The notes under the pieces are model-generated. The model worked only from the letters and a program-made list of their open reading frames with translations, searched no databases and was not told where the DNA came from. This document shows, in pieces, positions 22,983 to 32,931 of a stretch of DNA of 64,000 bases. Numbering within the stretch: the first letter of the stretch is position 1; each line of letters begins with the position of its first letter. The position numbers and the translations under genes were made by a program. The stretch is taken from positions 1-64,000 of the forward strand of contig CACJGU010000001.1 in NCBI GenBank assembly GCA_902593125.1. The letters are read 5' to 3'. This DNA comes from an uncultured Alphaproteobacteria bacterium (GTDB lineage: Bacteria > Pseudomonadota > Alphaproteobacteria > HIMB59 > GCA-002718135).

Positions 22983-24230
22983 ATGTATTTCATGAGTTAT
23001 GAATTAGATTATACTTCTTTGGACAAATTAGCCTATCTTGCAATTAAGAGGGGAGTGTCATTACAAAAAGGTCAAAATCTTCTAATTACTGCACCATTGG
23101 AATCTTTACCTTTAGTAAGGAAGATATGCGAGCATGCATATAAAGAAGGGGCAAATATAGTTACTCCAATATTTTCTGACTCAGAAATAACCTTATCACG
23201 TTTTAAATTTGCACACGACGAGTCTTTTGATATGGCTGCTAATTGGTTATACAATGGTATGGGAGAAGCTTTTGATAATAATACGGCAAGGATGGCTATT
23301 GCTGGTGATGACCCAATGTTGTTAGCAGAAATGGATCCTGACAAAGTATCTCGTGCAAATAAAGCTAATGCTGTTGCTTATAAACCTGCAAGAGAAAGAA
23401 TTACCGAATTTAAAATTAATTGGAATATTATTTCTTGGCCAGGAAAAGCTTGGGCCAAAAGAGTATTTCCTGATTTAAATGAACAAGAGGCAGTTAAAAA
23501 ACTTGGAGATGCTATATTTCATGCTTCAAGAGTGTCAACTGATGATCCAGTTGCTGAATGGGACGCTCATAATAAAAATTTACGAGAAAAAACTGATTGG
23601 TTAAACTCCATGAATTTTTCATCATTACTGTATGACGGTCCAGGTACTAACTTAGAGGTAGGACTTGCTGATGATCATGAATGGATGGGTGGGGCATCAC
23701 AGTCTCAAAATGGAATTATTTGTAATCCCAATATACCCTCAGAAGAGGTTTTTACTACTCCTCATGCATTAAAAGTTAATGGCAAAGTATGCTCTACAAA
23801 GCCCTTATCATATCAAGGCACATTAATTGAAGACATACAAGTAGAGTTCAAAGATGGAAAAATTATTAATGCTAGATCATCTAAGGGTGAGAATGTTCTT
23901 TTAAAAGTTTTAGATTCTGATGAAGGATCTAGAAGACTTGGTGAAGTAGCCTTAGTTCCCAATAGTTCTCCAATATCACAATTAGGAATAACATTTTATA
24001 ATACTTTATTTGATGAAAATGCTGCATCTCATATAGCTCTTGGGCAGTGTTATTCTAAATGTTTTAAATCTAAAAAAGATTTATCTAAAGAAGAAATCGC
24101 GCAAAGAGGTGGAAATTCTAGTATGATTCATATTGATTGGATGATTGGGTCTGGTAAAATTGATGTTTCAGGAAAAGATCAAAATGGAAATATTGTTCCT
24201 ATATTCAAACAAGGTGAATGGTGTAACTGA
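22983..24230 (+). CDS. M29-family thermophilic-type aminopeptidase
   Basis: A 415-residue metallo-aminopeptidase of family M29 (AmpS/PepS/aminopeptidase T). Family residues are visible: the glutamates in PSEEVFTTPHALKVNG and SRRLGEVALVP, histidine in DENAASHIALG, and HIDWMIGS near the end with its His and Asp. The protein would bind two divalent metals and remove N-terminal residues from peptides in the cytoplasm. The internal ATG at 22992 (MSYELD) matches the usual N-terminus of the family and may be the true start. The gene follows the tRNA and precedes the urease operon. Confidence 0.9.
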   Translation: MYFMSYELDYTSLDKLAYLAIKRGVSLQKGQNLLITAPLESLPLVRKICEHAYKEGANIVTPIFSDSEITLSRFKFAHDESFDMAANWLYNGMGEAFDNNTARMAIAGDDPMLLAEMDPDKVSRANKANAVAYKPARERITEFKINWNIISWPGKAWAKRVFPDLNEQEAVKKLGDAIFHASRVSTDDPVAEWDAHNKNLREKTDWLNSMNFSSLLYDGPGTNLEVGLADDHEWMGGASQSQNGIICNPNIPSEEVFTTPHALKVNGKVCSTKPLSYQGTLIEDIQVEFKDGKIINARSSKGENVLLKVLDSDEGSRRLGEVALVPNSSPISQLGITFYNTLFDENAASHIALGQCYSKCFKSKKDLSKEEIAQRGGNSSMIHIDWMIGSGKIDVSGKDQNGNIVPIFKQGEWCN

Positions 24231-24291
24231 AATATTGATAACTTAATAAATTTTTTATTTCATTTAATTTTTTTTCTAATAAATTCAAATC

Positions 24292-25086
24292 ATGCATAAA
24301 ATACTAGAACGCTCAAACGGTTGTTCTTCTATAGAAATAGTAAATAATAATATTAAAAAAATCTATCAAAGTGGTTGTTCTAAAATTCTAAATCCAAATA
24401 GCTATAATGATAATATTGATTTAGTATTAATAAATACTGCAGGTGGAATAACATGTAATGATAAAATTAAAGTTGATGCTTTAATTAAAAATTCAAATTT
24501 AAGTATATGTACTCAAGCCGCAGAAAAGATATATGCAGGAATAGGTGATCCGGCTGAAGTAGAGATTAATTTATCGCTCAAAAATTCTAATCTTTATTGG
24601 TTACCGAAAGAATTAATTTTATTTAATAATTCTAAGCTAATTAGAAAAATTAACATAAATCTCTTAGAAAAATCAAATCTAATTTTCTGTGAAACTACTG
24701 TTTTTGGAAGAAAAGAAATGTTTGAAAAAATTGATAATATTTTTTTTTCTGATCAATGGAAAATTAATGTAAATACACATTTAAAGCATTTTGAAGCTAT
24801 TAATATTGAAGGATCTATAGATGAAAATTTTAAAAATAATTATACCTTTGCAAATAATTCAACTTTATCAACAATTTTAATTTTTGGTGATATTATCGAA
24901 CAACTAGAGCTAGAATTAAGAAAAGTTATAAAAAAAATAGTGAATCATTATTGTGAAATGACAACATTTGATAATAAAATTATTGTAAGATGTTTAGCAA
25001 AAGACAATTACGATTTAAAAAAAACACTAAATTATATTATGAAAAACATTATTAATGATAAAATGCCAAAAAATTGGACACTATAG
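24292..25086 (+). CDS. ureD: Urease accessory protein UreD
   Basis: A 264-residue urease chaperone that helps load nickel into UreABC with UreF and UreG. The family pattern is seen in LINTAGGITCNDKI, then AAEKIYAGIGDPAEVEI, then NLYWLPKELILFNNSKL. It is the first gene of the operon and ends directly against the ureA start codon. The 61-base upstream gap is A/T-rich and likely holds the operon promoter, but no clear boxes stand out. Confidence 0.92.
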   Translation: MHKILERSNGCSSIEIVNNNIKKIYQSGCSKILNPNSYNDNIDLVLINTAGGITCNDKIKVDALIKNSNLSICTQAAEKIYAGIGDPAEVEINLSLKNSNLYWLPKELILFNNSKLIRKININLLEKSNLIFCETTVFGRKEMFEKIDNIFFSDQWKINVNTHLKHFEAINIEGSIDENFKNNYTFANNSTLSTILIFGDIIEQLELELRKVIKKIVNHYCEMTTFDNKIIVRCLAKDNYDLKKTLNYIMKNIINDKMPKNWTL

Positions 25087-25389
25087 ATGAAATTAACACC
25101 TAGAGAAAAAGATAAGCTGATGATTAGCATTGCAGCTAATGTAGCAAGAAAACGTTTAGAAAGAGGTGTTAAGCTTAACTATCCAGAAGCAATAGCTTTG
25201 ATAACAGATTTTGTTATAGAAGGTGCAAGAGATGGAAAAATGGTATCAGAATTAATGGAAGCTGGTGCTCATGTGATAAAAAAAGAAGATTGTATGGAGG
25301 GTATTCAAGATATGATACCAGAAGTACAAGTAGAAGCAACTTTTCCTGATGGAACTAAATTAGTAACTGTACATAAGCCGATTAGATAA
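25087..25389 (+). CDS. ureA: Urease gamma subunit
   Basis: A 100-residue UreA of standard length, beginning [11 protein letters not shown], with [17 protein letters not shown] and ending VTVHKPIR, all typical. It starts immediately after the ureD stop and overlaps ureB by one base (TAATG). UreA, UreB and UreC form the trimer-of-trimers enzyme that hydrolyses urea to ammonia and carbamate. Confidence 0.96.
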   Translation: MKLTPREKDKLMISIAANVARKRLERGVKLNYPEAIALITDFVIEGARDGKMVSELMEAGAHVIKKEDCMEGIQDMIPEVQVEATFPDGTKLVTVHKPIR

Positions 25390-25697
25390 TGAAACCTGGT
25401 GAAATAATAACAAAACAAAATAGTGATATTTGCTTGAACGAAAACAGAAATTCAATAATTTTAAAAGTTGGAAATAGTGGTGATAGACCAATACAAGTTG
25501 GAAGCCACTATCATTTTTTTGAAACAAATGAAAATCTAAAGTTTGATAGAGAAAAATCAAAGGGCATGCGTTTAGATATACCATCTGGAACAGCTGTTCG
25601 ATTTGAACCTGGTCAATCAAAAGACGTAGAATTAATTCAAATAAAGGGAAATAGAAAGATATTTGGGTTTAATAAGAAAGTTATGGGTCAATTGTAA
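25389..25697 (+). CDS. ureB: Urease beta subunit
   Basis: A 102-residue UreB of standard length. It begins [10 protein letters not shown] and includes [36 protein letters not shown] and [10 protein letters not shown]. It is coupled to both neighbours by one-base stop/start overlaps, which helps fixed subunit stoichiometry. Confidence 0.96.
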   Translation: MKPGEIITKQNSDICLNENRNSIILKVGNSGDRPIQVGSHYHFFETNENLKFDREKSKGMRLDIPSGTAVRFEPGQSKDVELIQIKGNRKIFGFNKKVMGQL

Positions 25698-27403
25698 TGA
25701 AAAAAATAAAAAGAGAAGCTTATGCCGATATGTATGGACCAACAACTGGTGATAAAGTTAGACTTGCTGACACAGAACTTTTTATTGAAGTAGAAAAAGA
25801 TCTAACAACATATGGGGAAGAAGTAAAATTTGGTGGAGGAAAAGTAATTCGAGATGGAATGGGTCAATCTCAATTATCTCGTAAAGATGGTGCTGTAGAT
25901 ACAGTTATAACAAACGCTTTAATTGTTGATGTAAATGGAATTTATAAAGCTGATATTGGTATAAAAAATGGATTGATAAATGAAATTGGAAAAGCTGGTA
26001 ATCCTGATACCCAGCCAAATGTAAATATTATTATTGGACCTGGAACAGAAATAATAGCTGGTGAAGGTAAAATTATTACAGCTGGAGGATTTGATAGTCA
26101 TATACATTTTATTTGTCCTCAACAAATTGATGATGCTCTTCATTCAGGTATAACAACTATGTTAGGTGGAGGAACTGGTCCTGCTCATGGTACTTTAGCT
26201 ACTACAGTCACCCCTGGACCTTGGCATATAGAAAAAATGATACAATCAGCCGATGCTTTTTCTATGAACTTAGCTTTTGCTGGTAAGGGCAATAGTTCAT
26301 TGCCCAATGCACTTGAAGAACAAGTAATTGCTGGTGCAAGTTCACTAAAACTACATGAAGATTGGGGCACTACTCCTGCAGCAATCGATAATTGTTTAAA
26401 TGTAGCTGATCAACACGATATTCAAGTTATGATTCATACTGATACATTAAATGAAAGTGGATTTGTTGAAAGTACAATTAAAGCAATTAACGGAAGAACA
26501 ATTCACGCTTTTCATACAGAAGGCGCTGGTGGAGGTCATGCACCTGATATTATTAAAGTTTGCGGTGAGGAATATGTTATTCCATCTTCTACTAATCCAA
26601 CAAGACCATATACAGTTAATACAGTTGAAGAACATTTAGATATGTTAATGGTTTGTCATCACTTGGATAAATCAATACCTGAAGATGTTGCTTTTGCAGA
26701 AAGTCGTATAAGAAAAGAAACAATTGCTGCTGAAGATATACTTCATGACATGGGTGCTTTTTCAATTATTGCCTCTGACAGTCAAGCTATGGGTCGAGTA
26801 GGTGAAGTTATTATTAGAACATGGCAGACAGCACATAAAATGAAAGTTCAACGTGGAAAGTTAAAGGAAGAGAAGGGTGATAATGATAATTTTCGTGTAA
26901 AAAGATACATTGCTAAATATACAATTAACCCAGCAATAGCTCATGGTATATCTGAACATATTGGAAGTATTGAAAAAAATAAACGCGCTGATATCGTTAT
27001 CTGGGACACAGCTTTTTTTGGTGTTAAACCTGAAATGGTCTTGCAAGGTGGAAGTATTTCTTGTTCACAAATGGGAGATCCTAATGCATCAATCCCAACG
27101 CCCCAACCAGTTTATTCAAGACCAATGTTTTCTTCATTTGGAAAATCTTTAGAAAAATCTACTGCAACTTTTGTAAGTAAAGTATCTTTAGAGAAAAACT
27201 CATTTAAAAATTCGGGAATTAATAAATCTTTATTACCTGTAAAAAATATTAGAAAAATATCTAAAAAAAGTATGATTTTAAATGATTATTGCCCGAATAT
27301 AGAAGTTAATCCAGAGACTTATGAAGTTTTTGCAGATGGAGAGATAATTACTTGTGAGCCAGCAAAAACATTACCATTGGCACAACGTTATTTTATGTAC
27401 TGA
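25697..27403 (+). CDS. ureC: Urease alpha (catalytic) subunit
   Basis: A 568-residue UreC of standard length. Nickel ligands are visible: the His pair in SHIHFICPQ, the carbamylated lysine in [10 protein letters not shown], histidines in IHTDTL and [15 protein letters not shown], and the aspartate in [10 protein letters not shown]. The mobile flap [19 protein letters not shown] contains the conserved Cys-His pair. All catalytic residues I can check are present, so the enzyme should be active. It is followed after one base by ureE. Confidence 0.97.
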   Translation: MKKIKREAYADMYGPTTGDKVRLADTELFIEVEKDLTTYGEEVKFGGGKVIRDGMGQSQLSRKDGAVDTVITNALIVDVNGIYKADIGIKNGLINEIGKAGNPDTQPNVNIIIGPGTEIIAGEGKIITAGGFDSHIHFICPQQIDDALHSGITTMLGGGTGPAHGTLATTVTPGPWHIEKMIQSADAFSMNLAFAGKGNSSLPNALEEQVIAGASSLKLHEDWGTTPAAIDNCLNVADQHDIQVMIHTDTLNESGFVESTIKAINGRTIHAFHTEGAGGGHAPDIIKVCGEEYVIPSSTNPTRPYTVNTVEEHLDMLMVCHHLDKSIPEDVAFAESRIRKETIAAEDILHDMGAFSIIASDSQAMGRVGEVIIRTWQTAHKMKVQRGKLKEEKGDNDNFRVKRYIAKYTINPAIAHGISEHIGSIEKNKRADIVIWDTAFFGVKPEMVLQGGSISCSQMGDPNASIPTPQPVYSRPMFSSFGKSLEKSTATFVSKVSLEKNSFKNSGINKSLLPVKNIRKISKKSMILNDYCPNIEVNPETYEVFADGEIITCEPAKTLPLAQRYFMY

Positions 27404-27404
27404 G

Positions 27405-27851
27405 ATGAAAACTTCTTTCAAAATAATTCATCGCAATCAAAATAATAAAGAATTATTAGATGAAATTTATTTGACTTATGAAGAAAGATTTATTCGTCGG
27501 AAAAAAATGATTGCAAATAATGGCACTGAATTTTTAGTTAATCTTGAAGAAACAGTCAGCGTTGATGAAAATGATTTTTTTGAATTGGAAAACGGTAATT
27601 TAATTAAAGTAATCTTTAAAGAGGAAAATTTAATTGAAATAAAAGGTGATAATTTAAAACAAATTATTTGGCATATCGGTAATAGACATTTGCCTTGCCA
27701 AATTGAAGAAAATAGGATTCTCATTCAAGATGATGCTGTAATTCTTGATATGGTTTTAAAATTGAATGGAAATGTAAAAAAAGTTAATGAAAAATTTAAA
27801 CCAGAGGGTGGCGCTTATGGTATGGGAAGAACCCATAGTCATAAACATTAA
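27405..27851 (+). CDS. ureE: Urease accessory protein UreE (nickel metallochaperone)
   Basis: A 148-residue UreE beginning MKTSFKIIHRNQ. The start given is the ATG one base after the ureC stop; a longer reading into ureC is not needed. Visible motifs are RRKKMIANNGTEFLVNL, IWHIGNRHLPCQIEENRILI and GAYGMGRTHSHKH, which is a short histidine tail rather than the long His-rich tail of some homologues. UreE passes nickel to the UreG-containing complex. Confidence 0.92.
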   Translation: MKTSFKIIHRNQNNKELLDEIYLTYEERFIRRKKMIANNGTEFLVNLEETVSVDENDFFELENGNLIKVIFKEENLIEIKGDNLKQIIWHIGNRHLPCQIEENRILIQDDAVILDMVLKLNGNVKKVNEKFKPEGGAYGMGRTHSHKH

Positions 27852-27852
27852 A

Positions 27853-28488
27853 ATGAATAAAATTAAAGATCCACATCAGATATTGCAAGTATGGTTTTCA
27901 TCATCATTTCCGATTGGATCTTATGCATACTCACATGGATTAGAAGCGCTTATAGATGAAAAAAAAATTAATAATAAAGATGATGTTAAAGAATTTTTAA
28001 ATGCCCTTTTATTTAATGGAACTTTAAGAAATGATTACATTTTTATAAAATCTATTTACGCAGGTGAGGAAATTAGTGAATTGATTTTATCTAGTGCTTC
28101 GTCAAAAGAAAGATACATAGAAATGATTGATATGGGAAATTCCTTTCGTAAAATAATGAAAGATAGTTGGGAATTATCTTTACCTAAAAATACATCATAT
28201 ATCTATTGTTTAGCAAAAGCCGGATTATATTTTAATATTCAATTTGGTGATTTAATTAAATTTTATCTACAATCATTTATATCTAATTTAATTAATGTTT
28301 GTGTTAAACATATGCCAATGTCTCAAAAAGATGGACAGTCTCTTAATGTTGATTTTATTGATGAAATTTATAAATTTTTAAGTCAATCGAGTAAATTAAA
28401 CCTAAAAGATATTGGATCAACTTTTTTTCTTGCTGACATTTTTTCTATCAAGCATGAAAATTTAGACTCAAGGATATATTTAACATGA
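27853..28488 (+). CDS. ureF: Urease accessory protein UreF
   Basis: A 211-residue all-helical UreF. It opens [29 protein letters not shown] once the ATG one base after the ureE stop is used. An upstream ATG at 27787, inside ureE, would add a non-family extension and is rejected. [11 protein letters not shown] near the end is the family's conserved segment. It overlaps ureG by four bases. UreF gates nickel insertion together with UreD and UreG. Confidence 0.9.
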   Translation: MNKIKDPHQILQVWFSSSFPIGSYAYSHGLEALIDEKKINNKDDVKEFLNALLFNGTLRNDYIFIKSIYAGEEISELILSSASSKERYIEMIDMGNSFRKIMKDSWELSLPKNTSYIYCLAKAGLYFNIQFGDLIKFYLQSFISNLINVCVKHMPMSQKDGQSLNVDFIDEIYKFLSQSSKLNLKDIGSTFFLADIFSIKHENLDSRIYLT

Positions 28489-29096
28489 ATAATATTAACG
28501 GACCTTTAAAAGTTGGAATTGGTGGTGGAATAGGGACGGGTAAAACGAGTTTAACAGAAGCATTATGTCGACATTTATCTAAAAAAATATCTATGGCAGT
28601 TATATCGAATGATATTTATACTACAGAAGATGCCGAGTATTTGATGAGGGCACAAGTTCTTCCTATAGAAAGAATTAAAGGTGTTGAAACAGGAGGGTGT
28701 CCACATACTGCCATAAGAGAAGATTGTTCAATCAATTTACTGGCTGTAGACGAAATGAAAAAAAAATTTCCTGATTTGGAATTATTACTGATTGAATCAG
28801 GTGGTGATAATTTAGCAGCTACTTTCAGTCCAGAGTTAGTTGATTTAACAATTTATATGATTGATGTTGCGCAAGGTGCAGATATTCCAAGAAAAAAAGC
28901 ACCAGCTATAAAGAAATCTGATTTATTAATTATTAATAAAATTGATCTTGCCCCTTATGTAAATGTTAATTTAGAAAAAATGAAGGAAGATGTAAGTAAT
29001 GCTAGAAATGGCTTACCTTACGTTTTTGGAGAAATGAAAAATAATAATGGTATTGATAAAATTTCTAATTTTTTAATTACTCAAGGAGGATTATAA
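28485..29096 (+). CDS. ureG: Urease accessory GTPase UreG
   Basis: A 203-residue SIMIBI-class GTPase. The P-loop is [10 protein letters not shown] near the N-terminus; the nickel-binding CPHTAIRED motif appears as [29 protein letters not shown] and [13 protein letters not shown] supply Walker B-like and guanine-specificity motifs. It is the last gene of the operon. A 54-base folded element lies 22 bases beyond the stop. No urea transporter gene is next to the operon. Confidence 0.96.
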   Translation: MNNINGPLKVGIGGGIGTGKTSLTEALCRHLSKKISMAVISNDIYTTEDAEYLMRAQVLPIERIKGVETGGCPHTAIREDCSINLLAVDEMKKKFPDLELLLIESGGDNLAATFSPELVDLTIYMIDVAQGADIPRKKAPAIKKSDLLIINKIDLAPYVNVNLEKMKEDVSNARNGLPYVFGEMKNNNGIDKISNFLITQGGL

Positions 29097-29118
29097 TTAA
29101 TAATTTTTTACAAAATAG

Positions 29119-29172
29119 TTATCACGTATGTCGGGTTTAGTTAAATACCAAACAATCGACATCTCGTGATAA
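29119..29172. terminator. Long imperfect stem-loop after the urease operon
   Basis: TTATCACG (29119-29126) pairs with CGTGATAA (29165-29172). Inside that, ATGTCG (29128-29133) pairs with CGACAT (29157-29162), and GTTT pairs with AAAC. A T-run (about ten) follows 15 bases later. It lies between convergent ureG and bactofilin genes. It could be a terminator or 3'-end protector; the stem is longer than most terminators in this window. Confidence 0.6.
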
Positions 29173-29213
29173 TAATAAAATAGTAATTTTTTTTTAAGAT
29201 TCAATTAAGCTTA

Positions 29214-29672
29214 TTATTTTTTTTCATCTTTTTTCATAGCTTCTTGCATAGAAACATTATCTTCTGTTGGCTTAACATCCTTTTTAATAGGTTGAATTTT
29301 CTCAGATAGCTTTATGTCACCGCTTATTTGACCACCAAGTTTGATTTGTAAATTTTGATATTCAATTTTTCCAGAAACTTTTCCCTGTTCTTGTATAGTC
29401 AAAGTTCCAGATGCTTTAATATCACCATCAAATTCACCCCAAACATCAGCATTATGAGTTTCAATATCACCTTTACAATTACCTGTTACACCCACAACTA
29501 AATTATCTGTTTTCATTGTAACATCTGCCTCACCATCAATTTGAACTTCATCTGACTTTTTTATTTCACCAGTAACTTGAACGCCGTGTCCAATAACAAC
29601 TTTAGCTGAACCTTTTGCAGGTCTAAATACGTCTGTTGTTGATGTTGAATTATCTTCTTTTTTATCAAACAT
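29214..29672 (-). CDS. Bactofilin family polymer-forming cytoskeletal protein
   Basis: A protein of 152 residues from the start chosen here. The central DUF583 beta-helix is visible as short repeats with hydrophobic spacing: VIGHGVQVTGEI, EVQIDGEADVTM, LVVGVTGNCKGDI, ADVWGEFDGDI, TLTIQEQGKVSGKI. Polar tails flank it. The ATG at 29672 has a perfect GGAGG five bases upstream; the ATG four codons earlier lacks this, so the shorter form is preferred. Bactofilins polymerise into filaments and place cell-envelope enzymes. Confidence 0.9.
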   Translation of the reverse strand: MFDKKEDNSTSTTDVFRPAKGSAKVVIGHGVQVTGEIKKSDEVQIDGEADVTMKTDNLVVGVTGNCKGDIETHNADVWGEFDGDIKASGTLTIQEQGKVSGKIEYQNLQIKLGGQISGDIKLSEKIQPIKKDVKPTEDNVSMQEAMKKDEKK

Positions 29673-29741
29673 TTTTGCCTCCATATGTTTTGATAAAGCA
29701 GGTACTGCAACTGCTGTAAATGTTATTATAATTTAACAGAA

Positions 29742-31043
29742 TTAAATCATTTTTTCTATAAATTTTGTGCTATTTTCATATTTGGAAATAATAAGTAAAT
29801 TAAGAAATTCTTCATTTTTACTGCATTCCAAGAACTTAATTCTAAGATCTTTAATATTTAATGGTCTTTTAAGTCCTCCTTTTACATTTTTAATTATTTT
29901 TTCTAATTTTTTTCCATTTTTCATAAATATATGAATTGAGCAGGGAAAATTAGGGTCCATTTCAGTAAAACTTGCTGGTACTTTATATGGTTCAATTTTT
30001 GCTATTTTTGTTAAATCTTGTTTTTCTTTTGTTAAAAAAATTTCATTCATGAAATCATTAGGTTTTAATTTTCCATTCTGCAAAGTCACCATTGTACAAT
30101 ATGAAGGAGAAAAGCGAGCTTCTGCCTCATTATTTGGAATATGGAATCTTGAAACTTTTATAAATGGTTCTGGAGTTTTAATGATTACTTTTTCAATTTC
30201 TGAAATAGAGTTTATTTTAGAAGAAAGTATTTCTGCAGCTTCAACAATTCTATGTGTACAAGCGCACGATGGCCAAAGTTTTTTTATTACAGGATAATCA
30301 TCTGTTGCAAAACCTAATTGGCGAAATTTTGTACTTTCATCTAAGGTTCTACTTAATGATGTACCATATAATTTTTTAAAACCATCAATATCATCATAAA
30401 AATTATCATTGGCCTCAATATTTTCTTTTGCTAAAAAAGCTGCTTGAATACCAGCCTGTGCCGCTAAGCCTAAATGAATAACTTTCATTTCATTACCAAA
30501 TTGAATTTTCATTCCAGAAGATAAACTAGAAGCGATAGATAGGGTTTTTAACATTTGTATAGAATTTAATTTTAATAATCTTCCAATTGATGCCGCAACA
30601 CCAATACTACCAAGAGTAGACGCCGCATGCCAACCTTTTTCATAATGGCTATATCCAAGAGATAATCCCAGGCTTATAATAATTTCATATCCAACAATCC
30701 ATGCTTCTAATATTTGTTTGTAAGTAAAATTATTTTCTTTAATTAATGCTAGTACCGAAGAAACGATTGGAGCGGAGCAATGAGAAGAACCTGCTGCTTC
30801 ATAGTCATCATAATCAAGTATACCAGCCTGGCAACCATATAATAATGCATTCCCATAAATAGTATTTTGCTGATTCAAACTAATGTTATGTTTATTTATT
30901 TTTTTTGAAATAGAATGTTTTTTTCCTGCAAGAATACATGCAATAGTATCAATATAAGAATGTTTAGCATCTTCTATCGCATTATTTGAAACTATTAATT
31001 TTTCTTTAGTAGACCATTCTGAAAATCTATTTAAATATTTCAT
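29742..31043 (-). CDS. MmgE/PrpD family protein
   Basis: A 433-residue protein of the 2-methylcitrate dehydratase/isomerase-like family. Recognisable parts are ILDYDDYEAAGSSHCSAPIVS, WIVGYEIIISLGLSLG, the family-typical GWHAASTLGSIGVAASIGRLL, and KKLWPSCACTHRIVEAAE. Family activities include 2-methylcitrate dehydratase (PrpD), cis-aconitate decarboxylase and iminodisuccinate epimerase. No prp genes are adjacent, so the substrate is open. The gene lies six bases downstream of the ion-channel gene on the same strand. Confidence 0.87.
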   Translation of the reverse strand: MKYLNRFSEWSTKEKLIVSNNAIEDAKHSYIDTIACILAGKKHSISKKINKHNISLNQQNTIYGNALLYGCQAGILDYDDYEAAGSSHCSAPIVSSVLALIKENNFTYKQILEAWIVGYEIIISLGLSLGYSHYEKGWHAASTLGSIGVAASIGRLLKLNSIQMLKTLSIASSLSSGMKIQFGNEMKVIHLGLAAQAGIQAAFLAKENIEANDNFYDDIDGFKKLYGTSLSRTLDESTKFRQLGFATDDYPVIKKLWPSCACTHRIVEAAEILSSKINSISEIEKVIIKTPEPFIKVSRFHIPNNEAEARFSPSYCTMVTLQNGKLKPNDFMNEIFLTKEKQDLTKIAKIEPYKVPASFTEMDPNFPCSIHIFMKNGKKLEKIIKNVKGGLKRPLNIKDLRIKFLECSKNEEFLNLLIISKYENSTKFIEKMI

Positions 31044-31048
31044 TTAAA

Positions 31049-31735
31049 TTAATCTTTTTGATGATTTACTACATCAACAAGGATGGCAATCACTAAATTT
31101 AGAATAGTAATTGAGCATATTGTAATAAAACTAAAGAAATAAATCCAAGACCACCAATAAATTGCTTGCATAGGTAACATAACATTTTCCCAGCTAGATA
31201 ATGTTAATACTTGGAAGAGGGTAATAAGTGAAATACCAAGATCTTCCCATCTCTCAGGATCATCTTCTCCAAATAAAATTGATCCCATGGTTGCATAAAT
31301 ATAGAGAATTATAAAAAGAAGAAGACTTACATAAAAAACTCTTTTTATTGATGCAAGAATTGCTTCAATTATTTTTTTTAATTCTGGTATTACTGAAATT
31401 AATCTTAAAACTCTAAATATACGAAGTAATCGTAAAACTAAGTAGCTAGAATTATTAGGAATAGGGATAAGTGAAATTGCAACTATAATTGTATCAAAAA
31501 TATTCCAACCATCCTTAAAGAAGTTTCTCTTCTCTTTTTCACCAATAAATCTAATTAAAATTTCAATTACAAAAAAAATCGTGATGGCATAATCAAGAAA
31601 ATGAATAAAGTTTAAAAATAAAGGTTCCAACTCATATGTAGTGGCGCCAATTAATACAGCATTGAGAATTATTATGATTACAACAGTAAATTGGAAAATT
31701 CGATTATCTCGTAATTTAGAAAAAAAATCTATCAC
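31049..31735 (-). CDS. BacNaV-like voltage-gated ion channel with atypical filter
   Basis: A 228-residue six-helix channel subunit that would form tetramers. S4 has the regular arginines of LVLRLLRIFRVLRLI (102, 105, 108, 111). Counter-charges Glu58 (S2) and Asp81 (S3) are present. The pore region reads FQVLTLSSWENVM. Sodium-channel relatives have TLESW at this place, so the key glutamate is serine (180) here and an acidic residue appears three positions later (Glu183). The C-terminal coiled-coil tail of NaChBac is missing; the protein ends soon after S6. Selectivity cannot be predicted. It is likely co-transcribed with the MmgE/PrpD gene. Confidence 0.85.
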   Translation of the reverse strand: MIDFFSKLRDNRIFQFTVVIIIILNAVLIGATTYELEPLFLNFIHFLDYAITIFFVIEILIRFIGEKEKRNFFKDGWNIFDTIIVAISLIPIPNNSSYLVLRLLRIFRVLRLISVIPELKKIIEAILASIKRVFYVSLLLFIILYIYATMGSILFGEDDPERWEDLGISLITLFQVLTLSSWENVMLPMQAIYWWSWIYFFSFITICSITILNLVIAILVDVVNHQKD

Positions 31736-31793
31736 CTTCTACAATCCATTTTATGTTTATTCTAAAGCAAAAATAGTATTAATACCTTATTTA

Positions 31794-32729
31794 ATGAATA
31801 ACAATATTAAAGGATTATTGCTAATTATATTTGGAATGTTATTGTTCATTGTCCACGATACTTTAATCAAGTTAACAGTTAATGATTTGTCATTGCTTCA
31901 AATACTGGCTTTCAGAGCAATAGTAGGATCTTTAGTTTTAATTTTTTATTTACTTTATACAAAACAGAATATTGTTTTAAGTTCTGCATATCCCTATGTT
32001 GCTGTCTTTAGAGGTACATCATTCTTTTTTGGTTTTTTATTATTTTTTATTTCTCTTAGTAAAATTGGCCTTGCTGAAGCAACAAGCTTATTTTTTGTTA
32101 GTCCTTTTTTTATTACAATATTCTCTTATTTAATTTTAAAAAATGAAATAGGGATCAATAGAATTTTTAGTATAATAGTTGGTTTCTCTGGAACGTTATT
32201 AATTATTAAACCTGATTTTACGAATATAAATATTTATATGATATTTCCAATTATCACGGCGTGTAGTTATGCATTATCCATGACATTAGCTAAAAAAACT
32301 GCTGATAAAGATTCATTATTTCAACAGACTTTTCATATTTATATAGGTTCATTTATTGGAGGAACTTTAATTAGTGTTTTGTTATATAATTCAAATATAA
32401 ATTTTAATATTCTTGATAATTTAAATAATCCTTGGATCCTTAATGACATTCAGACAGTTATCTTTATTTTATTCATTGGAGTTTTAGGAAGTTTAGGCAT
32501 TATATCTTTAATAGGAGCTTACAGAATTGGATCTCCATTAATAAATGCACCAGTTGAATATGTTCATTTAATCTTTGCAGTTATACTAGGTTTTTTTATA
32601 TTTGATGAACTTCCAGATTTTTATTCTTTTGTTGGTATGTTTATGATTATTGTAAGTGGAATTTATATAGTATTTAGAGAGAACAGAAAAAATATGCTTG
32701 TAGTAACAAAAACTACTCTACGGTCTTAA
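31794..32729 (+). CDS. DMT superfamily (EamA) transporter
   Basis: A 311-residue, ten-helix permease with two EamA repeats. It begins MNNNIKGLLLIIFGMLLF. A longer upstream reading overlaps the divergent channel gene and adds 51 non-membrane residues, so the ATG at 31794 is preferred. ISLSKIGLAEATSLFFVSPFF and INAPVEYVHLIFAVILG are the paired family segments. The substrate is unknown; EamA proteins move amino acids, nucleosides or small metabolites. A 420-base non-coding stretch follows. Confidence 0.85.
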   Translation: MNNNIKGLLLIIFGMLLFIVHDTLIKLTVNDLSLLQILAFRAIVGSLVLIFYLLYTKQNIVLSSAYPYVAVFRGTSFFFGFLLFFISLSKIGLAEATSLFFVSPFFITIFSYLILKNEIGINRIFSIIVGFSGTLLIIKPDFTNINIYMIFPIITACSYALSMTLAKKTADKDSLFQQTFHIYIGSFIGGTLISVLLYNSNINFNILDNLNNPWILNDIQTVIFILFIGVLGSLGIISLIGAYRIGSPLINAPVEYVHLIFAVILGFFIFDELPDFYSFVGMFMIIVSGIYIVFRENRKNMLVVTKTTLRS

Positions 32730-32931
32730 TTCTAATTTTTTAAATAAACATTAATATTATTAAATTACACCAGAATAATTGAATTTATTACTTTTAATTA
32801 AAAATAGTATTAAATTTTACTATTTTTTTTAGTTATGTTAATTTTGCATATTAAAACTTTATCTTAAACATTTTACTATTGTTATGTTTTTAAATAAATG
32901 AAAATTTCGTTCATTTTGATTATTTTCAAAA

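Noticed and set aside
25360-27724. Several frames on the minus strand (and a second plus frame) across ureB, ureC and ureE
   Set aside because: They are shadows of strongly conserved urease genes, with unusual composition and no start signals.
27787-27852. Upstream ATG for ureF inside ureE
   Set aside because: It would add a 22-residue extension without family similarity; the ATG at 27853 gives the standard N-terminus.
31641-31793. Extended start for the DMT transporter
   Set aside because: The added segment is antisense to the ion-channel start and breaks the normal N-terminal helix layout.
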